Assembly (NCBI GenBank): GCA_023257955.1 | Contig: JALRAY010000055.1 | Location: 1-6,028, forward strand | DNA length: 6,028 nucleotides | Reading direction: 5' to 3' | Source of the DNA: Amoebophilaceae bacterium | GTDB taxonomy: Bacteria; Bacteroidota; Bacteroidia; Cytophagales; Amoebophilaceae | Shown here: piece by piece, positions 5,838 through 6,028 of the stretch | Numbering within the stretch: the stretch's first letter is position 1 | Layout: every line of letters starts with the position of its first letter | The notes under the pieces: model-generated | What the model saw: only the letters and a program-made list of their open reading frames with translations | Told to the model about the DNA's origin: nothing | The model's database searches: none | Program-made: the position numbers and the translations under genes

Positions 5838-6028
5838 TTAATGAACGACGGCAACATCTTTTCCATAAAAAGCTATACCAAGGCGTAATACGCTTTTGAC
5901 GTGTTTTGATTTTTTGATAATGGCTGTATAATTCTTTGACGCTATTTGTGTTAAGCCCTCTGCTGCTTCTTTTTGTAATGTTTGCTTACTTTCGGCATAC
6001 TTGTATTCCAAGATAATCGCTTGGGTAC
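5838..6028 (-). CDS. PDDEXK_9-type protein, C-terminal part (cut by window edge)
   Basis: The gene runs off the right edge; the last 62 codons (from 6026 to the TAA at 5838-5840) are visible. They read ILEYKYAESKQTLQKEAAEG, then LTQIASKNYTAIIKKSKHV, then KSVLRLGIAFYGKDVAVVH. The E-x-K in LEYK, a helix ending in QI, an 'NYT' turn and a final strand 'LGIAFYGKDVAVV' match the C-terminus of the PD-(D/E)XK family that follows an AAA-ATPase-like domain (PDDEXK_9, formerly DUF1703) in Bacteroidetes proteins. The role of such proteins is unsettled, and nuclease activity is presumed from the fold. The upstream aspartate of the nuclease motif and the ATPase domain lie outside the window, so it cannot be told whether the gene is intact. 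It is on the same strand as the LVIVD relic, nuoJ and uvrC, with no terminator seen after it. Confidence 0.8.
   Translation of the reverse strand, partial: TQAIILEYKYAESKQTLQKEAAEGLTQIASKNYTAIIKKSKHVKSVLRLGIAFYGKDVAVVH

Noticed and set aside
1..6028. CRISPR arrays, tRNA or rRNA genes, toxin-antitoxin pairs, or a new defence system
   Set aside because: No regularly spaced direct repeats, no cloverleaf or rRNA signature, and no paired small genes of that kind were found on either strand.

Overview
The window looks like a piece of the reduced, insertion-sequence-scarred genome of a Bacteroidetes bacterium, plausibly an intracellular symbiont of the Amoebophilus/Cardinium type. The family assignments are read from protein motifs; the host assignment is inference. 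Supporting points are a very long NusB of the Bacteroidetes form, AT-rich sequence, almost no Shine-Dalgarno signals, TAnnTTTG-like promoter words, a decayed IS4-type transposase, a decayed beta-propeller gene and a PDDEXK_9-type protein.

Layout: positions 1-542 hold no convincing gene, but contain a bulged hairpin, a 111-bp segment bounded by imperfect inverted repeats, and other small palindromes. A plus-strand block follows: nusB (transcription antitermination, 543-1715), a small membrane-anchored YtxH-like protein (1753-2076), a 242-bp spacer with regulatory-looking structure, and yajC (Sec translocase accessory subunit, 2319-2651). yajC ends at an excellent intrinsic terminator (2684-2718). 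The 3' relic of an IS4-family transposase sits directly behind this terminator.

From about 3108 to the right edge everything is on the minus strand. Read right to left, the order is: the C-terminus of a PDDEXK_9-type protein (cut by the window edge), a frameshifted relic of an LVIVD-repeat protein (5542-5806), nuoJ (complex I membrane subunit, 4986-5486) and uvrC (nucleotide excision repair endonuclease, 3108-4931). nuoJ has no complex I neighbour here; it lies between a pseudogene and uvrC and is probably co-transcribed with uvrC.

The plus-strand and minus-strand blocks converge around 2930-3110, where the transposase relic separates them. No new multi-gene system is visible. The most informative items beyond routine annotation are the LVIVD pseudogene, the isolated nuoJ, the in-frame stops in the transposase tail, and the structured spacer before yajC.
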